Shown one piece after another: positions 33,263-46,021 of a DNA stretch of 64,000 nt. Numbering within the stretch: the first letter of the stretch is position 1; the number at the start of each line of letters is the position of its first letter. Both the position numbers and the translations under genes were made by a program. A model generated the notes under the pieces. The model had not been told where the DNA came from, searched no databases, and worked only from the letters and a program-made list of their open reading frames with translations. Source of the stretch: Mikania micrantha (Eukaryota; Streptophyta; Magnoliopsida; Asterales; Asteraceae); the NCBI GenBank assembly GCA_009363875.1, contig CM018697.1, positions 47,323,484-47,387,483 on the forward strand. The letters run 5' to 3'.

Positions 33263-33300
33263 AAATTAAAACAAAATATGATCAGTACCAAAAGGGATGA
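33263..33300 (-). promoter_or_regulatory. Gag-pol junction of C with acceptor-like motif
   Basis: Gag ends GGSHPFWY-stop. The stop overlaps TACTGATC, followed by a T-rich run and GGTGCAG|GTGGCATTCATG, where pol continues in the +1 frame. This looks like a branch point, pyrimidine tract and 3' splice site. D (about 40930-40965) and F (49715-49748) keep the same layout. Confidence 0.45.
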
Positions 33301-36285
33301 CTCCCGCCATTTCGGCATTGAGTCTCCCTGAACAGCCTCCTGCCATTCGACCTCAATGAACTACTTGAAGACCCCTCTTCCAAGTATTCATCATTGCTCA
33401 CATCAAATCTATCACCCGACCTGTATCTGGATTTCCAACAAGAATTAGAATTAAAATTTTGTTTTGAAAATCTTTTATGAGGAAAATTATCATAAAATTC
33501 ATCATCAGATGATGATGACCTGTTCAAAACTCTTTTACCTTTTTGTTGATTATCAAAAACTTGTCTCTTATGAAATTGTTCATCCTTGACCCAGACACAC
33601 TCAGGATCAAATTTCCTGAGAATTTTCATCTCTTCCTCACTAGGCTTTACCCTCCTAGGATTCCCACTGGCATGGATCACACAATTGTCATTAACAAAAG
33701 TTTTCTTCTTGACTTTGTGATTTTGACAATTAACAGAAATATGCCTTTTCCTCCACAGGTGAAACACTGTCGTGTTTCTCTTGGAGTAAAAGTATGAAAT
33801 CTGTTACAATTGTCCATATCACATTCAGCAATGACATGACCCAGTTTCCCGCATCTGTAGCATTTTCTTGATGACACTTTCTTTGGTTTTTCATCACACC
33901 CCTTAGATGATTCCAAAGACTTGGATGCTACAGATGGAGATAAAATCTTTTTCTTCAAAACAGTATCTTTAATTTTGTCATTCTTTTGATAAGTCTTTGA
34001 TTTTCCCTTGTTTCCAACCCCACTCTTGTTAACCTTGTCAACAACTTTGACAAACTTCTTGTCAATCTTTTTAGAAAATTTCTCTGATTTTTGAAAAACT
34101 TTGCTTGACTCTCCTTTTTGTGTAGTTGAAGATTCAACAAACACAATTGGCTTGATAATAGAAATAGTCTTGACTTTTAGGTTTGATTTAGAAACAATCT
34201 TTTGTTTAGCCACTGAATTCCCCGCAGATTTTACTTCAGATTTTGATTTTTGAAAAACTGGACTTTTCTTTTCAACAGACTTTGCCTTTTGATGACCAAT
34301 CATCCTTAGAATATCATCTGGATATTCTAAATCAGTGATATCCTCAATGATAGGAGCATCATTGTCAACAAAATCACTCTCATGATAAGATTCACTCTCC
34401 TTTAATGAAATATGATCAACTTCTAAATCCGGTTCAAGTTGTGGTCTCGGTGCAAAACTAGAAGGAGGTGGGACAGAATGAAAACCAATCCCAGAATTAT
34501 CACGAGATCTTTGCATAGCCGCAAAAGGATCAATGACATATGCGGAATTCTGATAATTCTCAAGCTTGGCTTTGTTCAAGTCAGCTTCAGCTTTTGCAGC
34601 CGATAACTCAACTTTCAACTTCTGAACTGAATCCAGATGCACAGAAACAGCGTGGTTATTCTGTAAAACCTTGATTTTTAAATCTTCGTTCTCTTTACTA
34701 AGATCAATTATCTTCTTATCAAACGCCTTTTCTTTTGAAATCAATTTCTTGTTTGCTTCTGTGCATACTCGTAGATTAGAAGTCAACTGTGAGTTCATCT
34801 CTTTGAGTCTATCTATCATCTCATACAAATCAATCTGTACCTCAGTCATCTCATCAATCTTCTCCTTTCCTTTCCCTGATTCTTCTTCCAAAGAAGCCAT
34901 GAAAGCACCCATAAGATCATCATATTTAACCCCCCAGTCATAGCCCTCATCAGCTTGACTTACCAGTGCTTTAGAAGATGATTCTTCAGATTTCTCTTTC
35001 TTTTTATGATAATCTTCCTTAGGCTTGAATGGATTCAGATTTCCTTGCTTCTTGGGATTTTTGCACTCTCTTGCAAAATGACCATGTTCACCACAGTTAT
35101 AACACTGTGTAGATTTTGGATTAAATCCAAACTTTGTGTTCCGGTCAAAAGTGAATTTCTTCCCGGTTTCTTCTAATATCTATTAATTCTGCGAATAACA
35201 CTCGCCAATGCCCACTGCGTATCTATCAACTCCATCTCATCCTCATCAATTTGTGCATAATCTTCAAAAGTAAGATTTGCATTTCCAATTCTCCCAGCCA
35301 CCTGCTCATCATAAGCACTCACGACACATGACAAAATAGACATATGATCTTTAACGGCTTCAACTGTCACTTTTCCAAAATTTGTTGTGTTAAGCTGAAC
35401 TGGAGGTGGTGTAGACTCAGACTTTTTCTCATTGACAGGACAGTGTGATCTAGAACTTATAGGCACTGAAGAACTCTGAGTAGATTCAGAAGTTCTAGAC
35501 ACGAAAGCAGTCTGTATCTTCGTAGATGCAGCAGGAGGTGTAGCAACTGAACCACCATACAAGGAAGGATCTTGAGTGACATTTACTCGTCTTGCTTTAC
35601 GTTTGTCCTTCATTTCTTGTTCCTCCAGTTTCTGAATAAACTCTACCAATGTCAATCCAGGTAGATTTTCTCTCAATATGAGCACCAAAGAGTTCCACTT
35701 ATCTGGTAACGCATCAGCCAAACAATCAATCTTCTCATCTTTTGTGTACTCAATACCATATTTCCTCACTTCAGTCAATAAATGTCTGTATCTGGTAATC
35801 AAGGCATCTAAAGTCTCATTTCCAATGATGTTAAAATTCTCAAACTCCTTTCTAATATCGGTAGTGTTCATTTTCTTCAGATTTGTGTTTCCTTCAACTC
35901 TTGCCTTCAATGCATTCCACAGACTATAAGCAGTCTTGTGTTCATCAAACTGATGCAGAATTTGATTTGGAATAGCTTGACTCAATAACCAGTCAGCTTT
36001 CTTCTCCGATTCATACTTTTTCCTCTCATCTACATCTAGCCTTTCCAAGAGTTGATACAAATCAGTTCCAACTACCCTTGGTCTCTCATAAGGAGATAAG
36101 ATTCGTTCCCATAAATTTGTATCTGTGCCATTAAGATGAGTTTCAAATCTTCCTTTCCATTTGTCATAATCAGCTAGATCCAATAGCTTTGGCACTTTGT
36201 TTGTACTACCCACTTCAGTTTCACTGATTAAGATGCTTTGAAGTTTGGAGTTCTGACTTGCCATCACCGCGTACATGTCAGACAT
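33282..36285 (-). pseudogene. gag: Sirevirus C gag
   Basis: Gag starts MSDMYAVMASQN at 36285. The first ~300 residues are the copia gag domain (DLADYDKWKGRFETHL … DALPDKWNSLVLILRENLPG). A TAG at 35173-35175 after RRINRY, plus a base loss just beyond, break the frame. Zinc knuckle CYNCGEHGHFAREC (~35075) follows. Then come a coiled-coil region (~34870-34560), a Lys/Ser-rich stretch and two adjacent knuckles (CYRCGKLGHVIAEC and CFTCGGKGH), with a frameshift after the last at ~33745. Gag ends at GGSHPFWY (33282). Sirevirus gags are unusually long and carry such coiled coils. Confidence 0.85.
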
Positions 36286-36305
36286 AATTTCTAAATTTGC
36301 ACTAG

Positions 36306-36885
36306 CCGAACCTTAAACGAACCTCAGCCGAACCTATAGACAAAAATTTGTCTTAGACGAACCTTTGACCTTCACGAACCCTTGAGTAGCGAACCTTTGA
36401 GTTGCGAACCTTGAAACTCACGAACCCTTGCACAAACGAACCAAAAGTCTGACGAACCCTTTGTCAAAACTTGTTCACGAACCTCAGCGAACCTCTAACG
36501 AACTATCACCAAAATCTTGACGAACTATTTTGGCGAACCTTGCCGAACCTTCAGCGAACTATCAAACGAACCCTCTGAAAAACCAGGATATCAGCGAACC
36601 TTTGTCTTCAACCAATCACAGGTTCGTCCCACGAACCTGTAGCGAAAAATTTGAAAATTTTGGGAGGGAAATCTTCCAAAACTTCAGAAAATCCTTCCAA
36701 AACTTTACCAAAACACTTCTAATACTTCAATTGTTGTAATTCAACAACAATTGATGAAGAAAAACGTCTCAAACACCAGAAAATCAATCAAGAAGAAAGT
36801 AGAAAGTAGCCATTGATGAACTTCATATCTTCAACTCTTCAATTGCTTGAAATCCTTGAATTTGTAGTGTAGAACTTCAGCAAAC
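36306..36885 (-). other. Leader of C with CGAACC array
   Basis: The region between primer site and gag is non-coding. From 36306 to about 36643 (plus strand) CGAACCTT/CGAACTAT motifs recur every 10-30 bases, the reverse complement of the GGTTCG array of S1. The remaining ~240 bases next to the primer site are AT-rich without visible structure. Confidence 0.75.
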
Positions 36886-36897
36886 GCTCTGATACCA
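36886..36897 (-). promoter_or_regulatory. Primer binding site of C
   Basis: Minus strand TGGTATCAGAGC, separated by one base from the LTR end CAACA. It is complementary to the initiator tRNA-Met. Confidence 0.9.
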
Positions 36898-36898
36898 C

Positions 36899-37379
36899 TG
36901 TTGGTTTGGTGAAACCGTTCAGGATCGAATCACAAGTTCTACAAACAATCAACTACGTGCGGAATCCATAGTCAATATGTATAAAAGTCAAGAACACAAG
37001 CAAATCTATAAACACATCTTTTATTATCAACAAATGATAACAAAAATTCACTCAGAATTACAGACTTCTCACACAGAGAGAATCAGCAGATCTATCCCAA
37101 AGTTCTAATGAAAAAACAAAAACAACTTCTATTTATATAACAGACCAGCGAACCTTAGGTTCGTCAGCCGAACCCTAAGGTTCGCTGAGCAAACCCTTAG
37201 GTTTGCAAGCCGAACTATCTCAAGGTTATAGGTTCGCCGAACCTATCAACACAATAGGTTCGCCGAACCTGCCTAGGTTCGTGGGCCAGACGAACCTTGA
37301 CAAACCTTTAGACGAACCTTTACAAAATCAAAATAAATACAACTTTTGAATAGCAAACAATTACAAATATGCACTAACA
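36899..37379 (-). repeat. C 5' LTR (481 bp)
   Basis: On the minus strand it runs TGTTAGTGCATA to CCAAACCAACA, the same length as the S1 LTR. A TATA-like box TATATAAATAG lies at 37129-37139. Upstream of it are palindromic motifs, including the perfect 9-bp-arm dyad ATAGGTTCG-C-CGAACCTAT at 37228-37246. Confidence 0.9.
37129..37139 (-). promoter_or_regulatory. TATA box candidate in C LTR
   Basis: Minus strand TATATAAATAG sits in the middle of the LTR, downstream of the GGTTCG dyads, where the U3/R boundary is expected. Copy D has TATAAATAAAA at the matching place (44911-44921). Confidence 0.5.
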
Positions 37380-37586
37380 CTAATTCATACAAATATGTTT
37401 CCAATTTCAAACAATGTGCTATCATTTCTCACTGGGTCGAATCAATTTCTCAGATTTTTAATCTTTTAATGTTTTTGTGTTTTTGGTTTTTCAAATGTTT
37501 TTTTTTTCGAAATTTTCTCCCCCTAAAAACTAAAACACAAAAGAAGAAAAATTAAAATATCTGATGTTAATTCAATAAAAAAATTA
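37380..37586 (-). other. Post-pol spacer of D
   Basis: This corresponds to S1 1448-1660 and includes an internal polypurine tract (minus strand TAGGGGGAGA, near 37520-37530). It is non-coding and ends where C was inserted. Confidence 0.7.
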
Positions 37587-40500
37587 TTACGAAGGAAGTT
37601 GATTCTTGATTACCTCACCCATGACCCGAATTCCATTTAATTTGAGTAAATACTCAAAACGGTTTTTATCAAAGGCCTTGGTGAGAATGTCTGCCCTTTG
37701 CTCGTTGGTGTGTATTTTCACCACATCAATCAGTTTCTTTTCATAGCAATCGCGTATGAAATAAAACCGAATATCAATGTGTTTGGAACGTGAATGATAC
37801 ACCGGATTCTTCGTAAAAGTAATGGCAGCCTCGTTGTCAACATGAATCGGGGTGATCAAAAAATTTAGACCGTAGTCTCTCATCTGTTGTTGTATCCACA
37901 AAACTTGGGAACAACAACTGGCAGCCGCTCCATATTCAGCTTCACATGTAGATGTAGCAACAGATGTTTGCTTCTTGCACTGCCAAGAGACTAACCTCTC
38001 CCATAAAAACTGAGCACCTCCAGTTGTAGATTTGGTATCAGTCTTACATCCTCCATAGTCAGAATCACTATAAGCATGTAAGGAAAAGTTATAATCCTTA
38101 GGATACTACAGACCGGTACAGGTCTGGTGTACCCTTCAGATAACGAAGAATCCTATTGACTGCTATCAGATGAGAAACTTTAGGCTTAGATTGATAGCGA
38201 GAACATATACTTGTAGCGAATACAAAATCCGGTCGTGAGGCAGTCACATACATCAAACTCCCTATCATTCCATGATATAACGTAGCATCGATTAGCTCCC
38301 CTTAATATCAGGCTCAATCCCGTGATTGGGCTGAATGGGCGTGGAAATGGGTTTACAATCAAGCATGCTAAACCGTTTTAGCACGTCATGAATGTATTTA
38401 GTCTGATCAATAAAAATAACATCTTCAGTCTGATCAATTTGTAAACCCAAAAAGAACTTGATGTCTGACATTGCACTCATCTCAAACTTCTCAATCATAA
38501 CCTCTTTAAATTCCAAACACAACTGTTCATCGGTAGATCCAAATATGATATCATCAACATAGATCTGAACAAGGAGAATGTCCTTGCCCTTTTCCTGATA
38601 AAACAGTGTTTTGTCAATCTGACCCCTATTGAACCCGTGTTAATTATGGTGAGTTGAGAGTGTCTCATACCAAGCTCGAGAAGCTTGATGAAGACCATAC
38701 AGTGCTTTGTCAAGGAGGTATACCTGATCCCAGTGGATCGGATCCTCAAAGCCCGGTGGCTGACAAACATACACTGTTTCCTTCAAAGACCCATAAAGGA
38801 ATGCAGACTTGACATCCAACTGAAACACTTTGAATTTCTTGTGGGCAGCAAAAGCCAGAAAAAGTCGAATTGCTTCTAGCCACGCCACAGGTGCAAACAC
38901 TTCGTCATAATCAATTCCTTCGATTTGTTTGAATCCTTGAACAACTAAATGCGCCTTGTTTCGAACAATCACGCCTCTGTCATCTCTCTTGCATCGTAAC
39001 ACCCATCTGGTGCCTATCTTCTTCTCACCCTTTGGCAAATCCACTAAATGCCATACTCCCAGTTTCTGAAACTGATTTAGCTACTCCTGCATAGCCTCCA
39101 CCCAGGCAAGCTCACGCAGTGCCTCAGTTACAGACTTTGGTTCAATCTGAGAAATAAATGCAGAATGCATCCATAACTCTTAAGTCCCATGAGTTCTCTC
39201 CAACTCAACATACAAACTCTCCTTGTTTGTAATTTGTCTTCTTGTTTGTACACTAGCAGACGTATTTCCAATAATCTGCTCAACAGGATGATTCACATGC
39301 ACTCTAGACACTGGCACTTGCGGTATTCCAACATTATGATCAAGATTTGTGATATTGTGATCGATATCTTGATCATGAGAAACTGCATCTTCAAATATAT
39401 CCTGATCATCCTCCGATGACCAGTCATCATTAACTACACCAGAAGTGCCTTCCTCCGTTGGATGAATATCTTCAACTTGATGAGAAACTCCTTATTCTTC
39501 AGAATTTTGTAAATCATATAACATCTGCAAAGATATTTCATCATCAGTAACATTCGGAGACAAATTGAAAGACTCAAACAATTTATCATAATTAAAAAGC
39601 CAATTTGGACCTTTGCCTTCAGGTATAGGCGTATGTCTTTGAACATCCACATTATACCAGAGTTCCACAACACCCGTGCGTTTGTTAAACACACGTTTGT
39701 TAGGTAGGCTGTAGCCAAGAAAGAAACCTTCTTCAACCTTAGAGTTGAATTTAGCATCTTTCTTAAGCATAGTACAAGGAGCCCCGAAAGGTTCCAAGTG
39801 TTCCAAATTTGGTTTTCGATTTTGAAGCAGTTCATAGCAAGTCTTATTATGTCGTTTGACAAACAGCACTCTGTTGAGAGTAAACAGGCAGTAGCTACGG
39901 CTTCACTCCAAAATGTAATGGGCAGCTTTGAATCAGCAAGCATTGTTCTAGCAGACTCGATCAATGTACGATTCTTTCTCTCAGCTACACCGTTCATCTG
40001 TGATTCATACGGTGCACTGAATTGCTGCTGAATGCCCTTAGAATCACAAAATGCTTCCATGTTCTAATTCTTGAATTATGTCCCATTGTCTGATCGAACA
40101 TGCCTAACCCTCAACTTGTACAAAGTCTCCAACCTATTCACCAACAAAACAAAATTTTCATAAGTTTCAGATTTAAACTTTAAGAACATTACACATGAAA
40201 ATCTAGAAAAATCATCGGTCACCACAAAACAATATGATTCACCACCGATACTCTTCACATTAATCGGTTCAATCAGATCCATGTGAAGAAGTTCCAATGG
40301 TTTATCAATAGAAAACACTGTTTTGGACTTATGTGACCTCCTCTTCTGTTTACCCTTTTTACAAGAAACACACACATCAGGTAATTTGAAATGTTTAACC
40401 GGTACACCATCAACCAAGTGATTGTGTACAAGATGATTCATCTTTCTGATGTGTATGTGACCCATCCGTCTATGCCAAGACCGAGTATCCTGCTCTGTGG

Positions 40501-40930
40501 CCTTCGACACCAAACACGTTTCAACCTTGTTTACCGTCTCCGCCATAGCCATGTCCAACACATACAATTCCCTACTCCTGTCGGCAGTCATCAGAATCCA
40601 GTCTTCAGGAATCTGAATTCCTTGTTTGAGCACATAGCATTTGTTGTCATCAAACAACACCATATACCCTTTTTCACAAATATGTGACACACTCAAAAGA
40701 TTGTTAGTTAACTCCTTGTAGTAATTCACGTTGTCAAAGGAAACTTTACCATTAGTCAAACTACCACTCCTGGTAATCTGACCACCTTTGTCACCTGCAA
40801 AGTTAACATAACATCCTTTCATCTCCCTGAAATCTTTCAGCAATCCTAACTCTCCTGTCATGTGCAGTAAGCATCCGCTATCAACAATCCATCGACTGTT
40901 GATATGGCCCATGAATACCACCTGCACAAT
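37587..40930 (-). pseudogene. pol: Sirevirus D pol (decayed)
   Basis: All pol domains can be followed through shifting frames. Protease has VDSGCLLHMTG (~40870). The zinc finger and integrase core follow down to RSDNGT, where GAA has become TAA (40076-40078); a further TAG lies just after. The E motif NGVAERKNRT is present. A frameshift follows CFTLN (~39885), with further stops around 39480 and 39070-39190. RT runs from 39044 to 38640, then breaks at STHHN with a stop; RT continues from 38522 (FFLGLQIDQTED). RNase H remains as several broken pieces and a last one at 37901-37587 ending in ADILTKAF. Several key residues persist, but no continuous protein is possible. Confidence 0.85.
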
Positions 40931-40944
40931 AAATTAAAACAAAA

Positions 40945-43900
40945 TTTTGATCAGTACCAAAAGGGATGACTCCCGCCATTCTGGCGTTGAGTCTCCCTGA
41001 ACAGCCTCCTGCCATTCGATTTAGATGAACTACTTGAAGACCCATCTTCCAAGTATTCATCCTTTCTCACAAAAAATTTTGCATCTGACCTGTGTCTGAA
41101 TTTTCCAAAACAATTAGAGTTTCCACTTTGTTTTGAAAATTGTTTAGAGGAAAGTTGTCATAAAATTCATCATCAAATGATGATGTCTTTTTCAAAACCC
41201 TTTTAACCTGTTGTTTGATATTAAAAACTTTTCTTTCCTTAAACTTTTCTTCCGTGACCCAGACACAATCAGGATCAAATTTCCTGAGTATCCTCATCTC
41301 TTCCTTACTAGGCTCTACTCTCCTAGGACTTCCACCAGAATGGATCACATGACTGTCATTAACAGAATTCTTTCTGATCTTGTGATTTGGACAATTTGCT
41401 GAAATATGTCCTTTTCCTCCACAGGTAAAACACTGTCGTGTTTCACGTGGAATGAAAGTATGAAATCTGTTGCAATTTTCCAAATCACAGTCAGCAATGA
41501 CATGACCCATTTTCCCACATCTGTAGCATTTCCTTGATGATGCACTCTTCGGTTTTGATTCATCACACCTCTTAGATGAACCCAAAGATTTGGAAGCTAC
41601 AGAAGGAGATGAAATTTTATTCTTAAAACCAGTGGGTTTTGTCTTGGAATTATTCTGTTGAATTTGAGAAAGCTTTGATTTGCCCTTGTTTCCAGCCCCA
41701 CTTTGATTGCCCTTGTCAACCACTTTGACAAACTTCTTATCCACTTTTTCAGAAATACCCTTTTGTTTGTGAAAAGTATTACTCGACTCTTCTTTCTGTG
41801 TAGTCGAAGACTTAACAAACACAATTGGCTTAATAGTGTTGACTTTTAAAATCTGGTTTGGAAACAAACTTTTGTTTAACCACTCTTTTTCCAGCTGATT
41901 TTACTTCAGACTTTGATTTATGAAATATTAGACTCTTCTTCTCAACAGTGTTAACTTGTTGATGACAAATCATTCTGGATATTTTGAAATCAGTAATGTC
42001 CTCTATAATAAGAGCATCAAAGTCAACAGATTCTTTGTCCTCAGACAAGACGCTTTCAGCATCCTCAGTTACTTGTTTAGACACATCCTCCTTTAAGGAA
42101 AACGGATGAACTTCCAAAGCTGAATTAATTTCAGGTCTTGGAACATAACTGGGAGGATGTGGCACAGCATGAAAACCAATTCCAGAATTATCATGCAAAG
42201 ATCTTTGCATAGCCGCAAAGTAATCGATGATATATGCAGAATTCTGGTAGTTTTCAAGTTTGCCTTTGTGCAATTCAGCCTCAGCCTTTGCTGCAGATAA
42301 TTCTACTTTCAACTTCTGAACTGAATCCAGATGCACAGAAACGGCATGATTATTCTGTAAAACCTTGATTTTCAAATCTTCGTTTTCTTTAGCAAGATAA
42401 GTTATCTTTTTGTCAAATGCCTTTTCTTTTGAAATCAACTTCTTATTGGCTTCTGTGCATTCTCTCAGATCAGAAGTTAGTTGAGAATTCATCTCTTTCA
42501 TTCTGTCAATCATCTCAAGCAAATCATTATGTACCTCATTCACCTCCTCAACTTTTCTTTGCCTTTCCCAGATTCTTCTTCCAACGAAGCCATGAATGCA
42601 CCCATAAGATTATCATACTGTTTCCCCCAGTCATAACCCTCATCAGCTTGACTCACAAGTGCTTTAGAAGATGATTCTTCAGATTTCTCTTTCTTTTTCT
42701 GATAATCTTCTTTTGGCTTGAATGGGTTCAGATTTCCTTGTTTCTTAGGGTTCTTGCATTCTGTTGCAAAGTGACCATGTTCCCCACAGTTATAACACTG
42801 AGTAGATTTTGGATTAAATCCAAATTTGGTTTTTCGGTCAAAGGTGAATTTCTTCCCGGTCTTCTTCTCATACCGATTGATTCTGCGAATAACACTCGCC
42901 AAAGCCCATTGCTTATCTATCGGTTCCATTTCATCCTCATCAATTTGTGCATAATCTTCAAAAGTCAGATTTGCATTTCCAATCCTTCCAGCCACCTGTT
43001 CATCGTATGCACTAACTACACACGATAAAATAGACATATGGTCTTTAACCGCTTAAACTGTAACTTTCCCAAATTAGTAGTGTTAAGCTGCACAGGAGGT
43101 TGTGTAGATTCAGACTTCTTCTCATTGATTGGATAGTGTGAACTAGAACTTGTAGACACCAAAGGACTCTGAGTGCTTTCTGAAGTTCTAGACATGAAAG
43201 CAGTTTGTATCTTGGCAGATGATGCAGGTGGTGTAGCAACAGAACTACCATACAAGGAAGGATCTTGTGTGACATTTACTCGCCTCGCTTTCCTTTTGTC
43301 CTTCATTTCTTGTTCCTCAAGTTTCTGAATAAACTCTACCAATGTAAATCCAGGTAGATTTTCTCTCATTACGAGCACCAAGGAGTTCCATTTATCTGGT
43401 AATGCATCAGCTAAACAATCAATCTTCTCATCTTCTGAATACTCAATGCCATATTTTCTCACTTCAGTCAACAAGTGTCTGTATCTGGTGATTAAGGCAT
43501 CTAGAGTCTCATTTCCAATGATGTTCAAGTTCTCAAACTCTTTTCTGAAGTCTATAGCCTTCATTTTTCTCAGATTCGTGTTGCCTTCAACTCTAGCCTT
43601 CAATGCATTCCAAAGACTGTAAGAGTCTTGTGTTCATCAAATTGATGCAGAATTTGATTTGGAATGGCTTGACTCAATAACCAATAAGCCTTTTTCTCCG
43701 AGTCATACTTTTTCCGTTCATCTACATCCAATCTTTCCAATTGTTGAAACAAATCAGTACCAACCACCCTGGGTCTCTTATAAGGAGATAAAATTCTCTC
43801 CCACAGATTTGTATCTGTGCCATTTAGATGAGTCTCAAAACGTCCCTTCCAGTTATCATAATCAGCTAAATCCAATAACTTTGGCACTTTATTTGTACTT

Positions 43901-43977
43901 CCCACTTCTGTCTCACTGATCAAAATACTCTGAAGATAGGAATTCTGACTAGCCATAGCCGCGTACATATCGGACAT
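40945..43977 (-). pseudogene. gag: Sirevirus D gag (decayed)
   Basis: Gag starts MSDMYAAMASQN at 43977, like C. Frame breaks lie near 43610 (one base missing in the HKTAYSLW equivalent), 43045, 42545 and 41850, plus one near 41140. Recognisable parts are the gag domain (DYDNWKGRFETHL), knuckle CYNCGEHGHFATEC (~42780), the coiled coil (~42540-42270), a Lys/Ser-rich stretch, and knuckles CYRCGKMGHVIADC and CFTCGGKGHISANC (~41525-41400). The end NGGSHPFWY-stop and the acceptor-like junction are kept. Confidence 0.83.
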
Positions 43978-43995
43978 GATTTTCGAATTTTTTTA

Positions 43996-44658
43996 AGCAG
44001 CGAACCTTTTTCAAAAATAACACTAGCCGAACCTTTTCAATCAGACGAACCTACAATCAACCAACCGAACCTTTGAGCAGCGAACCTTGACCTTAGGCGA
44101 ACCTCCAAACATTCGAACCTTCAAACAGGCGAACCTTCAGACGAACTATATCTCACGAACCTTTCAACACTGACGAACCTTGAACTAATCTTGCAACCGA
44201 AACTCAGACAAACTATGAACAGTAACCAGCTAACCTCCAACGAACTATCACCCAAACCTTGCCGAACCTTGACAGAACGTTTGTCGAACCTTGGCCGAAC
44301 CTTTCACGAACCTCGGTCGAACCTTTTCAGAAATACACGAACCCTCTGAAAATCACCTTCTAATAGCGAACCTTTCTGTTCAGCAAGTCACAGGTTCGTC
44401 TCACGAACCTGTACTGTAGATTTCGAACTTTTTGAGCGGGAAACCTTCCAAAACTCTGAAAACTCCTTCTAAAACTTCAAAATCACACCTCCAAATTGTG
44501 AATTGTTGTAATTCAACAACAATTGATAACAATATCAACCTAAAACAGCAATCAATCGATCAAGAAGAGAAGAATTTGGGCCATCAATGAGCTTCAAGTC
44601 ATCAAACCTTCAAAATCACTTGAATTCTTTGAAATTGTTGTGTAGAACCTCACCAAAC
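43996..44658 (-). other. Leader of D with CGAACC array
   Basis: CGAACCTT-type motifs recur densely from 43996 to about 44412 (plus strand). The following ~250 bases to the primer site are AT-rich and resemble the leader of C. Confidence 0.73.
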
Positions 44659-44670
44659 TCTTTGATACCA
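44659..44670 (-). promoter_or_regulatory. Mutated primer binding site of D
   Basis: Minus strand TGGTATCAAAGA replaces the usual TGGTATCAGAGC next to the LTR end. The changes fit the general decay of this copy. Confidence 0.75.
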
Positions 44671-44671
44671 C

Positions 44672-45196
44672 TGTTGGTTTTGTGAATTCCAATCAGGATC
44701 GAATACGAGGCTCTACGAACTATCAACGATGTGCGGAATCCATAATTGATATGTATAGAATCAAAAGAAGACAAGCAATTTCATAAACAATCTTCTATTA
44801 ATCAACCAATGATTACAAGAAGTTCACACAGAAAAACTCTTCTCACACAGAGAAAATCTCTCACAGGTTTTCTGAATTCTGTCAAAAGTTCTGAAAAATT
44901 CAGACAAACCTTTTATTTATACATACAACTCAGCCGAACCTATTATGGTAGCCGAACCCCTAGGTTCGCTAGGCGAACCCTAAGGTTCGCTGGGCGAACC
45001 TAGGTTGCCAAACCTAAAGGTTCGCCGAAACTTCTCCCAGTTATAGGTTCGCCGAACCTATCAAAACAATAGGTTCGCCAAACCTGTCTAGGCTGATGGG
45101 CCGACGAACCTTAGACAAACCTATTAGCCGAACCTATACAAACTCAAAATAAATACAACTTTTTGAATAGAAAACTATTACATATGTGCACTAACA
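44672..45196 (-). repeat. D 5' LTR (525 bp)
   Basis: On the minus strand it starts TGTTAGTGCACA and ends AAAACCAACA. It carries the same dyad ATAGGTTCG-C-CGAACCTAT (45043-45061) as the C LTR, other GGTTCG motifs, and the GGATTCCGCAC box. It is 44 bases longer than the S1 and C LTRs. Confidence 0.87.
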
Positions 45197-46021
45197 ACAT
45201 CATCTTCAGACTTCTTAATCTCATTTTTGATATCAGAATCATCAAGAATGTGTGTATCTTCAGTTACATTACATCTCTTATCTACAACTTCATTCATCTG
45301 TTTGCTATCTTCAGACATTTCAGGTTCAACTTCCGTTCCTCCATCAACATCTTCTTTTTTTTTTCTCAACACTCATACTTGCCTTTAACATATTTCTTTG
45401 TTCATCAATCCCCGAGAAATCAACAATTTTCACAATCCATTTTCCGGTTCGTCTTATCTCCGATTCCATTTTGTCAACCACATCTTTGAAGTTCATTAAT
45501 TTGACATGATGAATGACTTCAGTTTCCTTCATTCTTTCAATAAAACCATTCCATCGACAAGGTAAGAATTATGTAAACTTTTCAACGATATGCCCATCAG
45601 TGATATCAAACTGAAAATATTTCAATTCTTGCATTAGTGGTAAAAGACGATCATAAGCATCATTGATCTTCTTTGCAACATGATTGTTATATGCAAGTTC
45701 TAATAAACTCCAGTTTGCACATGAATGTGGCATTTGTTCAAAAGCAGTCTTTTTAATATCTTCAGAAATGATCACCGGAAACAAGTCACAGAATTCTCTT
45801 TCTTGATTAAATTCAAACATATTCAGTTTTGATGTCCCAAAATTATCCTTTGATTTCAGACATGGTTTCTTGTATTGATTGTACAATAACTTCTGATAAT
45901 TTTCATCCGCTTTAGCAATAAACGTTTCGAATGTGGTTCTCCAGTTCGGATAATTGTCCAAATTGTCCAACACAAGTCCATTGTTAGTCAACCATTCTAC
46001 GTTCCAGTTCTTGTGTGTCAT
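45197..46021 (-). pseudogene. gag: Gag-like gene of E, N-terminal part (broken)
   Basis: The frame starts MTHKNWNVEWLTNNG at 46021. DNYPNWRTTFETFI parallels the DYDNWKGRFETHL of the other gags, and later parts (NWSLLELAYNN, DRLLPLMQELKYF, FLPCRWNGFIERM) follow the same order as their equivalents. An in-frame TAA lies at 45569-45571 after IVEKFT. Near 45355 the frame shifts within a long A run (minus strand GAGAAAA…), after which an acidic, Asp/Glu-rich segment continues until D's LTR at 45197. Similarity to known gag is weak, so the family is inferred mainly from context and the W..FE pattern. Confidence 0.62.

Larger units (their letters stand above)
30745..37379 (-). mobile_element. Sirevirus C (reverse), 3'-truncated
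   Basis: On the minus strand the order is 5' LTR, primer site, leader with CGAACC array, gag, protease, integrase and RT. It breaks off inside RT after LQIDQSD, at the point corresponding to S1 nt ~612. The rest of RT, RNase H, the extra ORF and the 3' LTR are missing, with no LTR at the break. The 5' LTR is inserted in the post-pol spacer of copy D; CTAAT (37380-37384) is the expected target duplication. Confidence 0.88.
37380..45196 (-). mobile_element. Sirevirus D (reverse), interrupted 3' of pol
   Basis: The order on the minus strand is 5' LTR, primer site, leader with CGAACC array, gag, pol and the start of the post-pol spacer. The spacer is cut at 37380 by insertion of C. The extra ORF and 3' LTR are not in the window. 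D carries many stops and frameshifts and is older than C. It is inserted in gag of element E; ACATC (45197-45201) is the expected target duplication. Confidence 0.87.
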
